Counted from the first letter of the stretch, positions 26,894 to 36,041 are shown. The stretch: 64,000 bases of DNA from Allopusillimonas soli (GCF_004153445.1 NZ_SDQC01000004.1:372001-436000), one strand, 5' to 3'. The notes: a model not told the origin generated them from the sequence alone. Made by a program: numbers and translations.

Positions 26894-28426
26894 TCATTCT
26901 TTGTGGCTGCACCCGCTGGCTCGCATGGCTGCCAACGGCGGTGCAATATCCTCCAGGGGGCGGCGCTCCGCATCGACCGCATAGAACAAGGCAGCAACCC
27001 CGGCGGCTATCACCAGCAGGGCGGCAAACAGATATCCGGCTGCAACCGCCTCTGCGTTGCCGTGCTGAATCAAGACGCCGAATAGCGCTGGGCCGGCAAA
27101 TCCACCCGCGCCTGTGCCAACGGCATAGAAAAGGGAGATCGCCACCGCGCGCATTTCAAGGGGGAACACCTCGCTTACCGTGAGGTAGGCCGAACTGGCG
27201 GCCGCCGACGCCAGAAAGAAGACTGCCGACCAGCACAGCGCCAGTCCGCGCGCGGTCAGCCATCCGTGCAGAAATGCCCAGCCGGTGAAGGCCAGGCCCA
27301 GCCCCGCCAGCACATAAGTGGCGGCTATCATCTTGCGTCGGCCCACGCGGTCAAAAAGCGGGCCCAGCATCAAGGGTCCCAGCACATTTCCCAGGGCGAA
27401 CGGGAATATATACAAACCAACACGCGTATCCGGCACATTATAAAAACGGGTGAGCACCATCGCATAGGTGAAGAATATGGCGTTGTAGAAGAATGCCTGC
27501 GACACCATCATCGCCAGCGCAACCAGGCTGCGGCGCCGGTATACCCGGAGCAGTATCCACATCACTTCGCGCAGCGCAGGCGCCTCGCTGTGGCCCGTTT
27601 TCCCGCGCTGCGCCGCAACCGTGGGAACAGGGCGCGAATGCGGCGGCCCGGCAGGATGGTCCGCGCCGGGCGGATGGGCGGCTGTGCGTCGTGCCGCCCC
27701 CTCGATGTCTGCCACGATGCGCAATGCCTCGTCCTCCCTGCCGTGCGTCGCCAGCCAGCGCGGACTTTCAGGTACATGGCGGCGAACCAGCACCATGGCC
27801 AGCGCCAGCACCGCGCCGGCAATGAATCCAAGGCGCCAGCTCCAGGCAATCGCAAGCCAGTTCTCATTCAGCAGCAGCAGGCTCAGACCCGCACCCAGCG
27901 CGGCGCCTATCCAGAAGCTGCCGTTGATGGCGAGGCTGACCCGCCCTCGCACGCGCGCGGGCACCAATTCGTCGATGGCGGAATTGATCGCGGCATACTC
28001 GCCGCCTATGCCCAGCCCAGTGACGAATCGGCACAAAATGAAAGACCAGGCATCGAAGGACAATCCGGTGGCCAGGGTGGCGGCCATATATAAGGTCAGC
28101 GTCGCCAGAAACAGGCGTTTGCGTCCGAGCGTGTCGGCCATCCGGCCGAATATCAGGGCGCCAAGCACCGCACCGCCGACATACAGGGAGCCTGCCCACC
28201 CCACCTCGGATGCCGACAGCGCCAGTGTTTCGGGGCGCTCCAGCACGCTTCCGAAGGAGCCCACCAGCGTGACCTCCAGGCCGTCGAGCATCCAGGCAAC
28301 GCCCAGCGCCAGTACGACGCGAGTATGCCAGCGAGACCATGTCAAATCATCGAGACGCGAAGCGATATTCTGAAGCGGACCCTGTCGGCCTTGATGCATG
28401 GAAGTCATGAAGTCTGGTTTCCCCAT
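26894..28426 (-). CDS. MFS transporter (metabolite:H+ symporter type)
   Basis: A 510-residue carrier with about 12 membrane segments. The MFS signature GRMADTLGRKRLF lies between segments 2 and 3 and a second copy FDRVGRRKM appears after segment 8. CRFVTGLGIGGEYAAINSAI marks the sugar/organic-acid porter group. A Pro/Gly/His-rich cytoplasmic loop of about 45 residues separates the two halves. Start choice is uncertain: 28426, 28408 and 28399 all have weak ribosome sites. It is divergent from a 3-hydroxyisobutyrate dehydrogenase-type gene 123 bp away. Confidence 0.9.
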   Translation of the reverse strand: MGKPDFMTSMHQGRQGPLQNIASRLDDLTWSRWHTRVVLALGVAWMLDGLEVTLVGSFGSVLERPETLALSASEVGWAGSLYVGGAVLGALIFGRMADTLGRKRLFLATLTLYMAATLATGLSFDAWSFILCRFVTGLGIGGEYAAINSAIDELVPARVRGRVSLAINGSFWIGAALGAGLSLLLLNENWLAIAWSWRLGFIAGAVLALAMVLVRRHVPESPRWLATHGREDEALRIVADIEGAARRTAAHPPGADHPAGPPHSRPVPTVAAQRGKTGHSEAPALREVMWILLRVYRRRSLVALAMMVSQAFFYNAIFFTYAMVLTRFYNVPDTRVGLYIFPFALGNVLGPLMLGPLFDRVGRRKMIAATYVLAGLGLAFTGWAFLHGWLTARGLALCWSAVFFLASAAASSAYLTVSEVFPLEMRAVAISLFYAVGTGAGGFAGPALFGVLIQHGNAEAVAAGYLFAALLVIAAGVAALFYAVDAERRPLEDIAPPLAAMRASGCSHKE

Positions 28427-28549
28427 GGAACGATGCCACAGCTGCTGGAAAATATAGAATCAGAACGGTGTCATGAACAGATACCATACACTCCTTCATC
28501 TGGAGTGTTGAAGGGCGGTTTGCCCGTTGGCGGCTACAAGGAGTAGAGC

Positions 28550-29419
28550 GTGAAGAAAATCGGAATGGTGGGCGTGGGTCTGATGGGAATGGGTATTGCA
28601 AGCAATGTACGGAAGGCGGGCTATCCGCTGGGTGTGCTGGAGCACCCGGGAAACCAGCCACTCGACACCTTGCTCGAGGGCGGCGCAAAAATCTATCGCA
28701 GCGCACGTGAGCTTGCGCAGAATGCCGATATTGTGATTCTTTGCGTAACCGGATCTCCCCAAGTTGAAGATGTTCTGCTCAAGGAGGGCGGCGTTCTTGA
28801 GGGGCTATCCGAAGGGGCTGTGGTGATCGATTGCTCGACGGCCATTCCTTCATCCACGCAGCGCATTGCCGCCCTTGTCCAGGAAAAAGGCGGCCGCTTC
28901 ATGGATGCGCCCATGACGCGTACGCCTCGCGAAGCGGCAGAAGGCCGTCTTAATCTGCTCGTTGGCGGCGATACCGACCTCTTCGAGGAGATCCGCCCCT
29001 TGCTGGCCACCTTCGCCGAAGGCATTACCCACGTTGGTCCAGTGGCATCGGGTCATCGCATGAAACTGCTGCACAACTATGTATCGCTGGGAACGATTGC
29101 ACTGATCTCGGAGGCGGCGGCATGTGCGGCACAGGCTGGCATGGACCCATCCGTTTTCGTTGACGTACTTGCGGCCGGCGGGGGAGGGGGCGCCGCCCTG
29201 GAACGCCTGACGCCCTATCTGCTGCGGCACGACACATCCTCTCTGCGCTTTGCCATGTCCAACGCGGAAAAGGACATGAATTATTACTCGGCCATGGCGG
29301 AGGAAAGCAACACGGCTCGGCTCATTGCCGACGCCGTTCGTGGCACTTACGCCAGGGCTGCAGCAGCGGATCCCGTCCGGTTTGCGATTGAGCTGCCAAG
29401 CCTGCTGAACGCGCGCTAG
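28550..29419 (+). CDS. NAD(P)-dependent 3-hydroxyisobutyrate dehydrogenase-family oxidoreductase
   Basis: A 289-residue beta-hydroxyacid dehydrogenase. The N-terminal nucleotide motif GMVGVGLMGMGIASNV is clear, followed by the substrate strip FMDAPMTRTPREAAEGRLN. The catalytic lysine is in VASGHRMKLLHNYVSLG, where the family usually has KxxNN; here a His replaces the first Asn. The GTG start has AAGGAG 6 nt upstream. Members oxidise 3-hydroxyisobutyrate, tartronate semialdehyde or related acids. It is divergent from the MFS gene, and the pair may act together on a hydroxy acid. Confidence 0.88.
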   Translation: MKKIGMVGVGLMGMGIASNVRKAGYPLGVLEHPGNQPLDTLLEGGAKIYRSARELAQNADIVILCVTGSPQVEDVLLKEGGVLEGLSEGAVVIDCSTAIPSSTQRIAALVQEKGGRFMDAPMTRTPREAAEGRLNLLVGGDTDLFEEIRPLLATFAEGITHVGPVASGHRMKLLHNYVSLGTIALISEAAACAAQAGMDPSVFVDVLAAGGGGGAALERLTPYLLRHDTSSLRFAMSNAEKDMNYYSAMAEESNTARLIADAVRGTYARAAAADPVRFAIELPSLLNAR

Positions 29420-29491
29420 CAAGCCGATACCGTCTTGCGCCTGGGGCGCGGCCGCGCCGGCGCGTACCAGCGTGGCTGGCATAAACATCAT

Positions 29492-29513
29492 ATGTTATGT
29501 TATAACATAACAT
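29492..29513. promoter_or_regulatory. Zur-box-like palindrome upstream of the L36 paralogue operon
   Basis: A perfect palindrome whose core TGTTATGTTATAACATAACA spans 29493-29512 and extends by one base pair on each side. It contains two overlapping matches, one per strand, to the Zur-type core TGTTATAnTATAACA with a single mismatch. It lies about 70 bp upstream of the C- type L36 gene, a family known to be Zur-repressed in E. coli and other bacteria. Binding by Zur is inferred. Confidence 0.75.
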
Positions 29514-29582
29514 TTATTTCATACCCCACGTTCCTTCGCCGCTATGCGCGGTGTTCCCGCCAGTTTCCCAGGAAGCGCCATC

Positions 29583-29729
29583 ATGCAAGTTCTGTCCTCC
29601 CTCAAAGACGCCAAGAAACGCCATCGCGACTGCCAGATTGTGCGCCGGCGCGGCCGTCTTTATGTCATTTGTAAAAGCAATCCGCGCTTCAAGGCGCGCC
29701 AGGGCGGTGCCCGCAACAGGCGCGCGTGA
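29583..29729 (+). CDS. rpmJ2: Zinc-independent ribosomal protein L36 paralogue (C- type, YkgO-like)
   Basis: A 48-residue protein of the 50S subunit that can replace zinc-containing L36 when zinc is scarce. It matches YkgO over its length ([31 protein letters not shown], then RFKARQG). The CxxC zinc pair of the standard L36 is not complete: the first Cys position is replaced, as expected for a C- paralogue. ATG 29583 has AGGAAG upstream. Its stop overlaps the next gene's start (TGATG), so the three genes following the Zur-like box are probably one transcript. Confidence 0.93.
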   Translation: MQVLSSLKDAKKRHRDCQIVRRRGRLYVICKSNPRFKARQGGARNRRA

Positions 29730-30853
29730 TGCGGGCGCTGGATGTCGTTGTGGTCGGTGCCGGCGCCGCCGGAATCGGCATGGCGCTGGCGCTTCAGAAA
29801 ATCCCTCGGCTCCGGTTTGGCGTTCTGGAAGCCGGACGTATCGGAGAGTCTTTTCACCGATGGCCCGCTGAAACACGTTTCATCACGCCTTCGTTTTACA
29901 GCAACCCCTTCGGGATGGCCGACCTGAATGCCGTCAACGAGCTGTCCTCGCCCGCAATTTTCTCCGGATCCGAGCACCCCAGCGGCGAACAATTCGCCGC
30001 TTATCTCGCATTCCTCGCCAAAGGGCATGAGCTGCCGGTCGTCGAGAATTGCCCAGTGCAACACGTTGCGGCCCTTGAACGCAGCCAAGGCTTCAGGCTT
30101 TCAACGCCCCAGGGCCAACTGCGTGCGCGATTCCTCATTTGGGCCACTGGCGAGTACCAATATCCTGATCTCGATCCCTTTCCTGGCGCGCAATGGTGCC
30201 TCCACTATGCGCAGGTAAACAGCTGGAAAGCCGTCGCGGGCACGCATCATACGGTCATAGGCGGCTACGAAAGCGGCGTGGATGCCGCCGTCAATCTTGC
30301 CGCGCAAGGATGCGCCGTACGGCTGCTGGTCCGCAAGTCTTCCTGGGACCCACAGAGCACTTACGATCCAAGCCTGTCCTTGTCTCCATACAGCCGCGAA
30401 CGGCTTCACCGGCAGGTCGACAGCGACAGGCTGGAAATTCTCTTTGGCGTGGATGTGATCCGGGTTACGCAGGGCCAGGGTATCGGGTTTCGTGTCCATG
30501 CCTCCGATGGTCGTTACTGGGATGTCCCACAGCCACCCATCCTTGGCACGGGCTTCGTCAAAGGCGGCGGCGCCCGCCAGATTGCCGGGCTCTGGCAATG
30601 GGATGGGGATAACCGCATTGTGCTTAGCGAAGCCGATGAATCCACACGCACGCCGGGGCTGTTCCTAATCGGGCCCCAGGTCAGGCACGACACGCGCATC
30701 TACTGCTTCATATACAAGTTCCGCCAGCGCTTTGGCCTTATCGCGCACAGCATCGCCCAGTGCCTTGGCCTCGATTCACAGGCGTTGCAGGTTGGCGTGG
30801 GCGCATGGGGTCCCTTCGGCAATAGCGAGTGCTGCGAAGGCTGCGAATGCTGA
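29729..30853 (+). CDS. CzcO/ArsO-like FAD-NAD(P) oxidoreductase with Cys-rich C terminus
   Basis: A 374-residue flavoprotein of the monooxygenase/thioredoxin-reductase-like group. An FAD-binding motif VVVVGAGAAGIGMALAL opens the protein, IWATGEYQYP marks the flavin-domain junction and VIGGYESGVDAAVNLA is the NADPH-binding motif. The final residues NSECCEGCEC hold four cysteines and suggest metal binding. The start overlaps the L36 stop; GTG 29726 is an alternative. Relatives occur beside czc and ars genes with unproven functions. Placement behind a Zur-like box suggests a zinc-limitation role; an arsenic-linked role is the rival reading. Confidence 0.82.
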   Translation: MRALDVVVVGAGAAGIGMALALQKIPRLRFGVLEAGRIGESFHRWPAETRFITPSFYSNPFGMADLNAVNELSSPAIFSGSEHPSGEQFAAYLAFLAKGHELPVVENCPVQHVAALERSQGFRLSTPQGQLRARFLIWATGEYQYPDLDPFPGAQWCLHYAQVNSWKAVAGTHHTVIGGYESGVDAAVNLAAQGCAVRLLVRKSSWDPQSTYDPSLSLSPYSRERLHRQVDSDRLEILFGVDVIRVTQGQGIGFRVHASDGRYWDVPQPPILGTGFVKGGGARQIAGLWQWDGDNRIVLSEADESTRTPGLFLIGPQVRHDTRIYCFIYKFRQRFGLIAHSIAQCLGLDSQALQVGVGAWGPFGNSECCEGCEC

Positions 30854-31815
30854 TGCGCCCGGCGCATCTTGCCCAAACCGGCGTTTCCTTTTTGCTGTTG
30901 GCTGCGGTGTTTATCGGGGCTGCGGTTGGACAGGTGCTGCCTGAAGCTGGACGCTGGCTGGGCGGGCACATCGATGCCACCTTGCTGGCACTCATTTTTC
31001 TATTGTTCTTTGGCGTACGTGCCGACGCTGTCGTGACTGCATTCAGAAACCTTCGCTTTATCGGCGTGGCGCTGTTGGTCAACTTCCTGCTCGTGCCGCC
31101 AATAGGCTACGGCATTTCCCGCCTTTTTCTGGACATGCATCCATGGATGCAGATAGGGCTGGCCATCTACTTTATGTCGCCGTGCACAGACTGGTTCCTG
31201 GGATTCACGCGGCTGGCCGGTGGCAACGTGGCCTTGGGTGCGGCGCTGATACCGTTGAACATGGCCGCGCAATTGCTGCTGTACCCCTTTTATCTCCAGT
31301 TGGTTTCCCACAATGTAGTGCATGTAGACGCGGCAGTCATCAGCGATACGATGCTGCGGTGGTTTATGCTGCCGTTACTGCTGGCTGTGGTGCTGAGCGG
31401 CTTGCTGTCTACCTTGCTTGGTCTCGATACCTTGCGCCGCTTGCAGCGGTATGCGGACAAGGCCGTACCCCTATGCCTGGCCCTACTGGTGCTGGAAATA
31501 TTTGGCGCCAATGTGGCTGTCATTCAGACACATGCGATGGTTTTCACCCGATTGCTGGCCGCCGTTTTTGTGTTCTTTGCAGCAACTTACCTACTAAGCG
31601 AAGCCGTAGGCCGCATTTGCCGCTACTCCTACCCCGAACACGCCCTGCTTACAATGACGGTCGCCGCCCGCAACGCGCCACTTATGCTTACCGTAACCAT
31701 GGCGGCGCTGCCTGGTCAGCCATTGATCTACGCGGCACTGGTCATGGGGATGTTGCTCGAGTTTCCTCATCTTACCGTCCTCACACGCCTGCTGCTGCGC
31801 GCTCGGCCGCGCTGA
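30847..31815 (+). CDS. BASS/ACR3-like membrane transporter
   Basis: A 322-residue inner-membrane protein with about ten hydrophobic segments, of the bile acid:sodium symporter superfamily that includes ACR3 arsenite carriers. The segment YFMSPCTDWFLGFTRLAGGN resembles the ACR3 region with its essential Pro-Cys-Thr, while the C-terminal VAARNAPLMLTVTMAAL matches the superfamily crossover motif. ATG 30847 overlaps the flavoprotein stop and has GAAGG 6 nt upstream; ATG 30853 is an alternative. It completes the rpmJ2-flavoprotein-carrier cassette. Zinc or metallophore movement is inferred from context only. Confidence 0.82.
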   Translation: MLMRPAHLAQTGVSFLLLAAVFIGAAVGQVLPEAGRWLGGHIDATLLALIFLLFFGVRADAVVTAFRNLRFIGVALLVNFLLVPPIGYGISRLFLDMHPWMQIGLAIYFMSPCTDWFLGFTRLAGGNVALGAALIPLNMAAQLLLYPFYLQLVSHNVVHVDAAVISDTMLRWFMLPLLLAVVLSGLLSTLLGLDTLRRLQRYADKAVPLCLALLVLEIFGANVAVIQTHAMVFTRLLAAVFVFFAATYLLSEAVGRICRYSYPEHALLTMTVAARNAPLMLTVTMAALPGQPLIYAALVMGMLLEFPHLTVLTRLLLRARPR

Positions 31816-31865
31816 TATCGACAGCGCGGCCTCCAACGGGCACTGGGCTGGCCTGGCTACTGCTT

Positions 31866-32837
31866 TCAGTCCAGGGAGATATGGTTTGCCTTCACCACGT
31901 CGCGCCACCTTTGCTCCTCGGAATGAAGGAACGCCGCGAACTCTTCCGGTGTGCTGCCGACGGTGGTAAGACCGAGATGGCCAAGCTTTTCCTTGGTCTC
32001 GGGATTCTCCAGTGTCTCCTTGATGAGGTTGTACAGCTTATCTTTGACTTCATCAGGCGTGCCCTTGGGAAGAAAGAATCCATTCCATTCGTAGACACTG
32101 AAGCCAGGGACGCCAGACTCTGCAACGGTGGGCACGTCAGGCAGCTCGGGCATACGCTTTTCCGAGGTCACAGCCAGAGCACGCAATTTTCCGGAAGTGA
32201 CATAGTTGAGGCTTGAGGCTGCATTGGCAAAATAGGTTTCCACGTGGCCTCCCATGACATCCACCATGGCCGGTGCGCCCCCCTTGTAGGGAATATGCAC
32301 CATCTCTATGCCGGTATTCTTCTTCAGAAGCTCGGCAGCCATCTGGGCCAGGCTTCCAGGGCCGTACGATGCATAGGTGTGCTGGTTGGGCTCCGCCTTT
32401 GCCGCTGCGATAAGATCGCCCAACGACTTATAGGGCGAATCTGGCGCCACCACAAGAATATTGGGCACTACCACGGCCTGAGAGACCGGGATGAAATCCT
32501 TGTCCGCGTCATAGGGCAGCTTTCGCAGGACCGGGTTGATGGCGAAGGACGACGCGTCATAAAGCACGGTGTAGCCATCCGGCGCCGAGCGGGCAACCTG
32601 GGCCGCGCCAATGGAGCCGCTGGCGCCCGCCTTGTTCTCGACCACTATGCTTTGTCCCGACACCGCTTCCATGCCGTGAGCAATGATGCGGGCGGCATTG
32701 TCGGCACCCCCGCCCGCTGAAAACGGCACAATAAGCGTGATCGGTTTGTCGGGGTATCCGGCGGCATGGGCCGCGGTGCCGCCGAGCGCAAGCGTGAGCG
32801 CGGCGAGCCCCGCGAAGGTGAAGGTTTTGAGTGTCAT
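31866..32837 (-). CDS. Bug/TctC-type periplasmic solute receptor
   Basis: A 323-residue receptor with signal peptide MTLKTFTFAGLAALTLALGG ending at AHA. The motifs ITLIVPFSAGGGADNAARI, VVENKAGASGSIGAAQ, APDGYTVLYD and LPDVPTVAESGVPGF are all present, a textbook Bug protein. It is the last gene of a minus-strand operon with a CitE-like lyase, a CoA-transferase and an amidohydrolase, and should bind that pathway's carboxylate. No TctAB partner is adjacent. Confidence 0.93.
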   Translation of the reverse strand: MTLKTFTFAGLAALTLALGGTAAHAAGYPDKPITLIVPFSAGGGADNAARIIAHGMEAVSGQSIVVENKAGASGSIGAAQVARSAPDGYTVLYDASSFAINPVLRKLPYDADKDFIPVSQAVVVPNILVVAPDSPYKSLGDLIAAAKAEPNQHTYASYGPGSLAQMAAELLKKNTGIEMVHIPYKGGAPAMVDVMGGHVETYFANAASSLNYVTSGKLRALAVTSEKRMPELPDVPTVAESGVPGFSVYEWNGFFLPKGTPDEVKDKLYNLIKETLENPETKEKLGHLGLTTVGSTPEEFAAFLHSEEQRWRDVVKANHISLD

Positions 32838-32887
32838 ACTGTATCTCCCTGGTGTAGATATTGTGAGTACTACTGAGTAAGCGACGA

Positions 32888-33760
32888 TTATTCGTCGTCG
32901 AAGCCATAAAGACGGGCGGGGTTGTCGACCAGGATACGTTCAAGCACCTGCGAGTCGCCGCACCAGCGCGCAAGCAAATCAAAAAGCTCCGCATCATCCG
33001 GCTTGCGCGCCGGCTCGGTCACATGGGGCCAGTCGCTCCCCCATACCAGACGCGTGGGAGCCGCCCTGATCCAGGCACGGGCAATATCGTCAACGTCGTG
33101 GTAGCCACCCATGCCTTGCCGGGTGTTTAGATAGGCGCCGCTCAACTTGAGCCAGGCTCGCCCATCCTCCAGCAGGCGCCGTACGACGCTGAATGCGGGA
33201 TGTGATGTCCCTTCCGCCAAAGGCAGCCTGCCCAGGTGGTCAAAAACAATCTGGCCTGGTAGCCGCTGCAGCATGGCCGCGTTCTCAACAATCTGGCTGG
33301 CGGTCCAATGCAGCTGCAGATGCCAGCCCAAGGTCTGCACTCTGTGGGCAAGCGCTTCAACGACATCGAAGCCGCCAGCGTTTTCATTCGGCGCGTGGAA
33401 ACTGAAACGTATGCCTCGAATGCCGCCCTCATGCAAGGCATGAAGCGCTGTGTCATCGATATCCGGAGCAATCACAGCAATACCACGCGTATCGGCAGCG
33501 CCGAGCGCGGCGATGGCGCGCAGGGTAACCGAGTTATCGGTGCCGTAGACGCGCGGCTGTATCACGACCGTCCGTCGTGTGCCAAGCAGCGCCTGTATCT
33601 GGCGGTACTGTGCGACGTCGGCATTTTCCACGGCCGCTGCTCGCCTCTCCGAGCCCTGTTCGTAGATATGGATATGCGCGTCGCAGGCATCTGTGGGCGC
33701 AGCCGTGTTCGGCATACGAGCCGCCGCGGAGTTGGGAAAGTTTTTTGAGGCGGGTGCCAT
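32888..33760 (-). CDS. Amidohydrolase-2 family hydrolase (PDC lactonase-like)
   Basis: A 290-residue TIM-barrel hydrolase. CDAHIHIYEQGS gives the HxH motif (here AHIHIY), IVFDHLGRLP the middle His and VWGSDWPHVTEP the C-terminal active-site Asp. Its paralogue at 16907 shares the same layout. ATG 33760 is chosen because it follows the CoA-transferase stop by 1 nt (TGACATG), indicating coupled translation; the longer reading from 33922 overlaps the previous gene. The protein would open a lactone or similar ring before CoA activation; this is inferred from family and operon. Confidence 0.85.
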   Translation of the reverse strand: MAPASKNFPNSAAARMPNTAAPTDACDAHIHIYEQGSERRAAAVENADVAQYRQIQALLGTRRTVVIQPRVYGTDNSVTLRAIAALGAADTRGIAVIAPDIDDTALHALHEGGIRGIRFSFHAPNENAGGFDVVEALAHRVQTLGWHLQLHWTASQIVENAAMLQRLPGQIVFDHLGRLPLAEGTSHPAFSVVRRLLEDGRAWLKLSGAYLNTRQGMGGYHDVDDIARAWIRAAPTRLVWGSDWPHVTEPARKPDDAELFDLLARWCGDSQVLERILVDNPARLYGFDDE

Positions 33761-33761
33761 G

Positions 33762-34967
33762 TCAATGCCTATCGTGCAGGAGATCTGCTTCCGCATTGAT
33801 CTGATCGGCATGCTCGTTGAGCATGGGCGCGGCGAAGGGCTCCGGACCCGGCGTGCGCCCGAAGACCATCGCCCGCTTGAAACCACGATAGCGCCCCACG
33901 ACAGGGTGCTGGTAGACGGCAATCATGTCCTCGGCTGCGACTTGCGGGAAGTCGAACATGTCCTCGACCGTGCGGGCGGCCGCGCAGGGTACTTCGTCGC
34001 CGAAGCGCGCTTCCCACTCCAGCGCGCTGTACGCGCGCAGCGCCTCATGCAGTCGGGGAACTATCTCTGCTTGATGTGCCGCGCGTTTGCGCACGCTGTC
34101 GTAGCGCTCGTTGGCTAGGATATCGGTCATGCCGGTCTTTTCACATAACGCTTTCCAGAAATGCGGCGTATTGGCCGAAATGTACAAATAGCCTTCCCGG
34201 GTGGGATGGATGCCGGTAATGCCGCCGGAGCGCATGTCGCGCCCCTTGTCGCGCGGCTCGGAATCAGCCCAGACCAGGCGGGCCGATTGCATCGCAAGTG
34301 CTGCACGCAACAAGGAGACGCCGACATACTGCCCTTTGCCGCTACGCTCACGCTCATACAGGGCCGAGGAGACGGCGCCCGAAAGCAGCGCTGCGGCGTA
34401 GTAATCAACGACCGACCCATAAAGGACTTCGGGCGGGCCGTCTTGTTTTCCTTGCAGCACGCACATGCCGGTAAGCGTCTGTAGAACTTGATCGTAGCCT
34501 GCCTTGGTGCGCAGTGGGCCCTCGTCGCCATAACCGGTCAGGGCACAGTAGATAAGACGGGGGTTGATAGCGCACAGTTGCTCGTAATCGATGCCCAGCC
34601 TGGCCGGTACGCCCGGCCTGAAGTTATGCACCAGCACATCCGCGGATTTGACAAGGGCACGCAGACGCTGCAGACCTTCATCCTTCTTGAGGTCCAGCAC
34701 GATGCCCAGCTTGCTGCGGTTGACACCCAGGAAAGCGCGGCTTTCATCCTCCAGGGTGGAAGGATACTTGCGCAAATTGTCGCCGGCTGGCGGTTCTATC
34801 TTGATGACCTGGGCGCCTTGATCCGCCAGCAGCGCGCAACCATAAGGGCCGGCGATATATGCGCTGAGATCCAGCACGCGAATGCCGGTCAGGGGACCCG
34901 ACGCGCCGACGCGCTCCGGCAGATGGGACACAACGTCTTGTTTGGTTTCAGTGTTGGGCATAGACAT
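33762..34967 (-). CDS. CaiB/BaiF family CoA-transferase (type III)
   Basis: A 401-residue family-III CoA-transferase. The N-terminal signature GIRVLDLSAYIAGPYGCALL, DQGAQVIKIEPPAGD and DVLVHNFRPGVPARLG are clear. The catalytic Asp should be in YGSVVDYYAAALL. It moves CoA from a donor such as succinyl-CoA to the pathway acid. The downstream amidohydrolase gene follows after 1 nt and the CitE-like lyase gene is 39 bp upstream. The pairing suggests a dicarboxylate or hydroxy acid is made into a CoA thioester and then cleaved. Confidence 0.92.
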   Translation of the reverse strand: MSMPNTETKQDVVSHLPERVGASGPLTGIRVLDLSAYIAGPYGCALLADQGAQVIKIEPPAGDNLRKYPSTLEDESRAFLGVNRSKLGIVLDLKKDEGLQRLRALVKSADVLVHNFRPGVPARLGIDYEQLCAINPRLIYCALTGYGDEGPLRTKAGYDQVLQTLTGMCVLQGKQDGPPEVLYGSVVDYYAAALLSGAVSSALYERERSGKGQYVGVSLLRAALAMQSARLVWADSEPRDKGRDMRSGGITGIHPTREGYLYISANTPHFWKALCEKTGMTDILANERYDSVRKRAAHQAEIVPRLHEALRAYSALEWEARFGDEVPCAAARTVEDMFDFPQVAAEDMIAVYQHPVVGRYRGFKRAMVFGRTPGPEPFAAPMLNEHADQINAEADLLHDRH

Positions 34968-35006
34968 GAAGCTGGAAATGAATACGGTATGAAGTCGGCT
35001 TGTGTT

Positions 35007-35894
35007 TCAGCCGTTGTGCCGCAGTGCCTGCGGCAGCTCTCCGATGGCGTGCAGCAGCGCCTCGGCGCGGCGGACAAAGGGGGCATCGATCATTCTGCCG
35101 TCCACGGTGTAGGCGCCCTTGCCTTCCTTGCGGGCCTGCACCTCGGCCGCCAGTACGCGCCGCGCAAACTCGATGTCGGCTTGCGACGGTTGAAATACAT
35201 TGTTGGCCAGCTCGACCTGACTGGGGTGTATACAGGTCTTGCCCACAAAGCCCATGCGTCGTGCCAGTTCCGCCTCAGCCGTGTAGCCTTGTTTGTCCGC
35301 GATATCGGAGTAGGCCGCGTCGTACGCATAGATGCCTGCCTCCCCGGCTGCCATGCTTACCGTAAACATGGCTTGCTCGACGGCGCTCCGGCTACATCGG
35401 TCTATGCCCAGCGGTTCAAACAGATCCGCCAAGCCCAGTTGCAGCCCCACAACGCGCTCATCCGCGGCAGCCAGTTCGGCCGCCATGCGCAAGGCGCGGG
35501 GCGTCTCGATATTGAGCAGGAGGCCGATCGTGTTCGTGAGGCCTTGTGCAGTTTCCTGCCCGGCCATCAGCGCCGATATCTCGCGAACCGATGCGGCGCC
35601 GTCGGGCTTGGGAAGATTGACGACATCGACCGCAGCGTGCGTCACGGCACGTATATCCTCCTCGAAGTAAGGTGTGTCGGCCGCGTTGACGCGAACAATC
35701 ACTTTCTTGCCGTTTTTCATATCGGGGGTGCGCGCCAGTTCATCCAGCCAGGCGCGCACTGCCTGCCGGGCCTGCAGCTTGCGGTTCGGGCTGACCGAGT
35801 CTTCCAGGTCTAGCGATATCGCGTCGGCCGAGCCTGCAAAAGCCTTGGCAAAGAGTTCGGGGCGGGAGCCGGGGACAAAAAGCTTGCTGCGCAT
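35007..35894 (-). CDS. HpcH/HpaI-family CitE-like lyase (malyl-/citramalyl-CoA lyase type)
   Basis: A 295-residue TIM-barrel aldolase of the CitE/malyl-CoA lyase group that splits a beta-hydroxyacyl-CoA. Features: RSKLFVPGSRPELFAKAFA at the start, ISLDLEDSVSPNRK (metal Asp/Glu), VIVRVNAADTPYF (Arg), LLLNIETPRALRMA (metal Glu) and GLQLGLADLFEPLG (Asp). The late GKTCIHPSQVE is also typical. Start is uncertain: ATG 35894 or TTG 35915, neither with a strong ribosome site. It is first in the operon, divergent from the LysR gene at 36042. Substrate could be malyl-, citramalyl- or a related CoA ester. Confidence 0.88.
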   Translation of the reverse strand: MRSKLFVPGSRPELFAKAFAGSADAISLDLEDSVSPNRKLQARQAVRAWLDELARTPDMKNGKKVIVRVNAADTPYFEEDIRAVTHAAVDVVNLPKPDGAASVREISALMAGQETAQGLTNTIGLLLNIETPRALRMAAELAAADERVVGLQLGLADLFEPLGIDRCSRSAVEQAMFTVSMAAGEAGIYAYDAAYSDIADKQGYTAEAELARRMGFVGKTCIHPSQVELANNVFQPSQADIEFARRVLAAEVQARKEGKGAYTVDGRMIDAPFVRRAEALLHAIGELPQALRHNG

Positions 35895-36041
35895 AGTTTC
35901 GAGTTCATAAGACAATCAGGACAGTCTAGGGGCCCCAAGAGTTAAAATCCACTAATGTTATGTATATTCAAAAGATAGATAATCCTTCTTTTCGATCTGC
36001 ATACAAGCACCTTCCGGTGCGTTCCGCATCGAGAAAACCGC

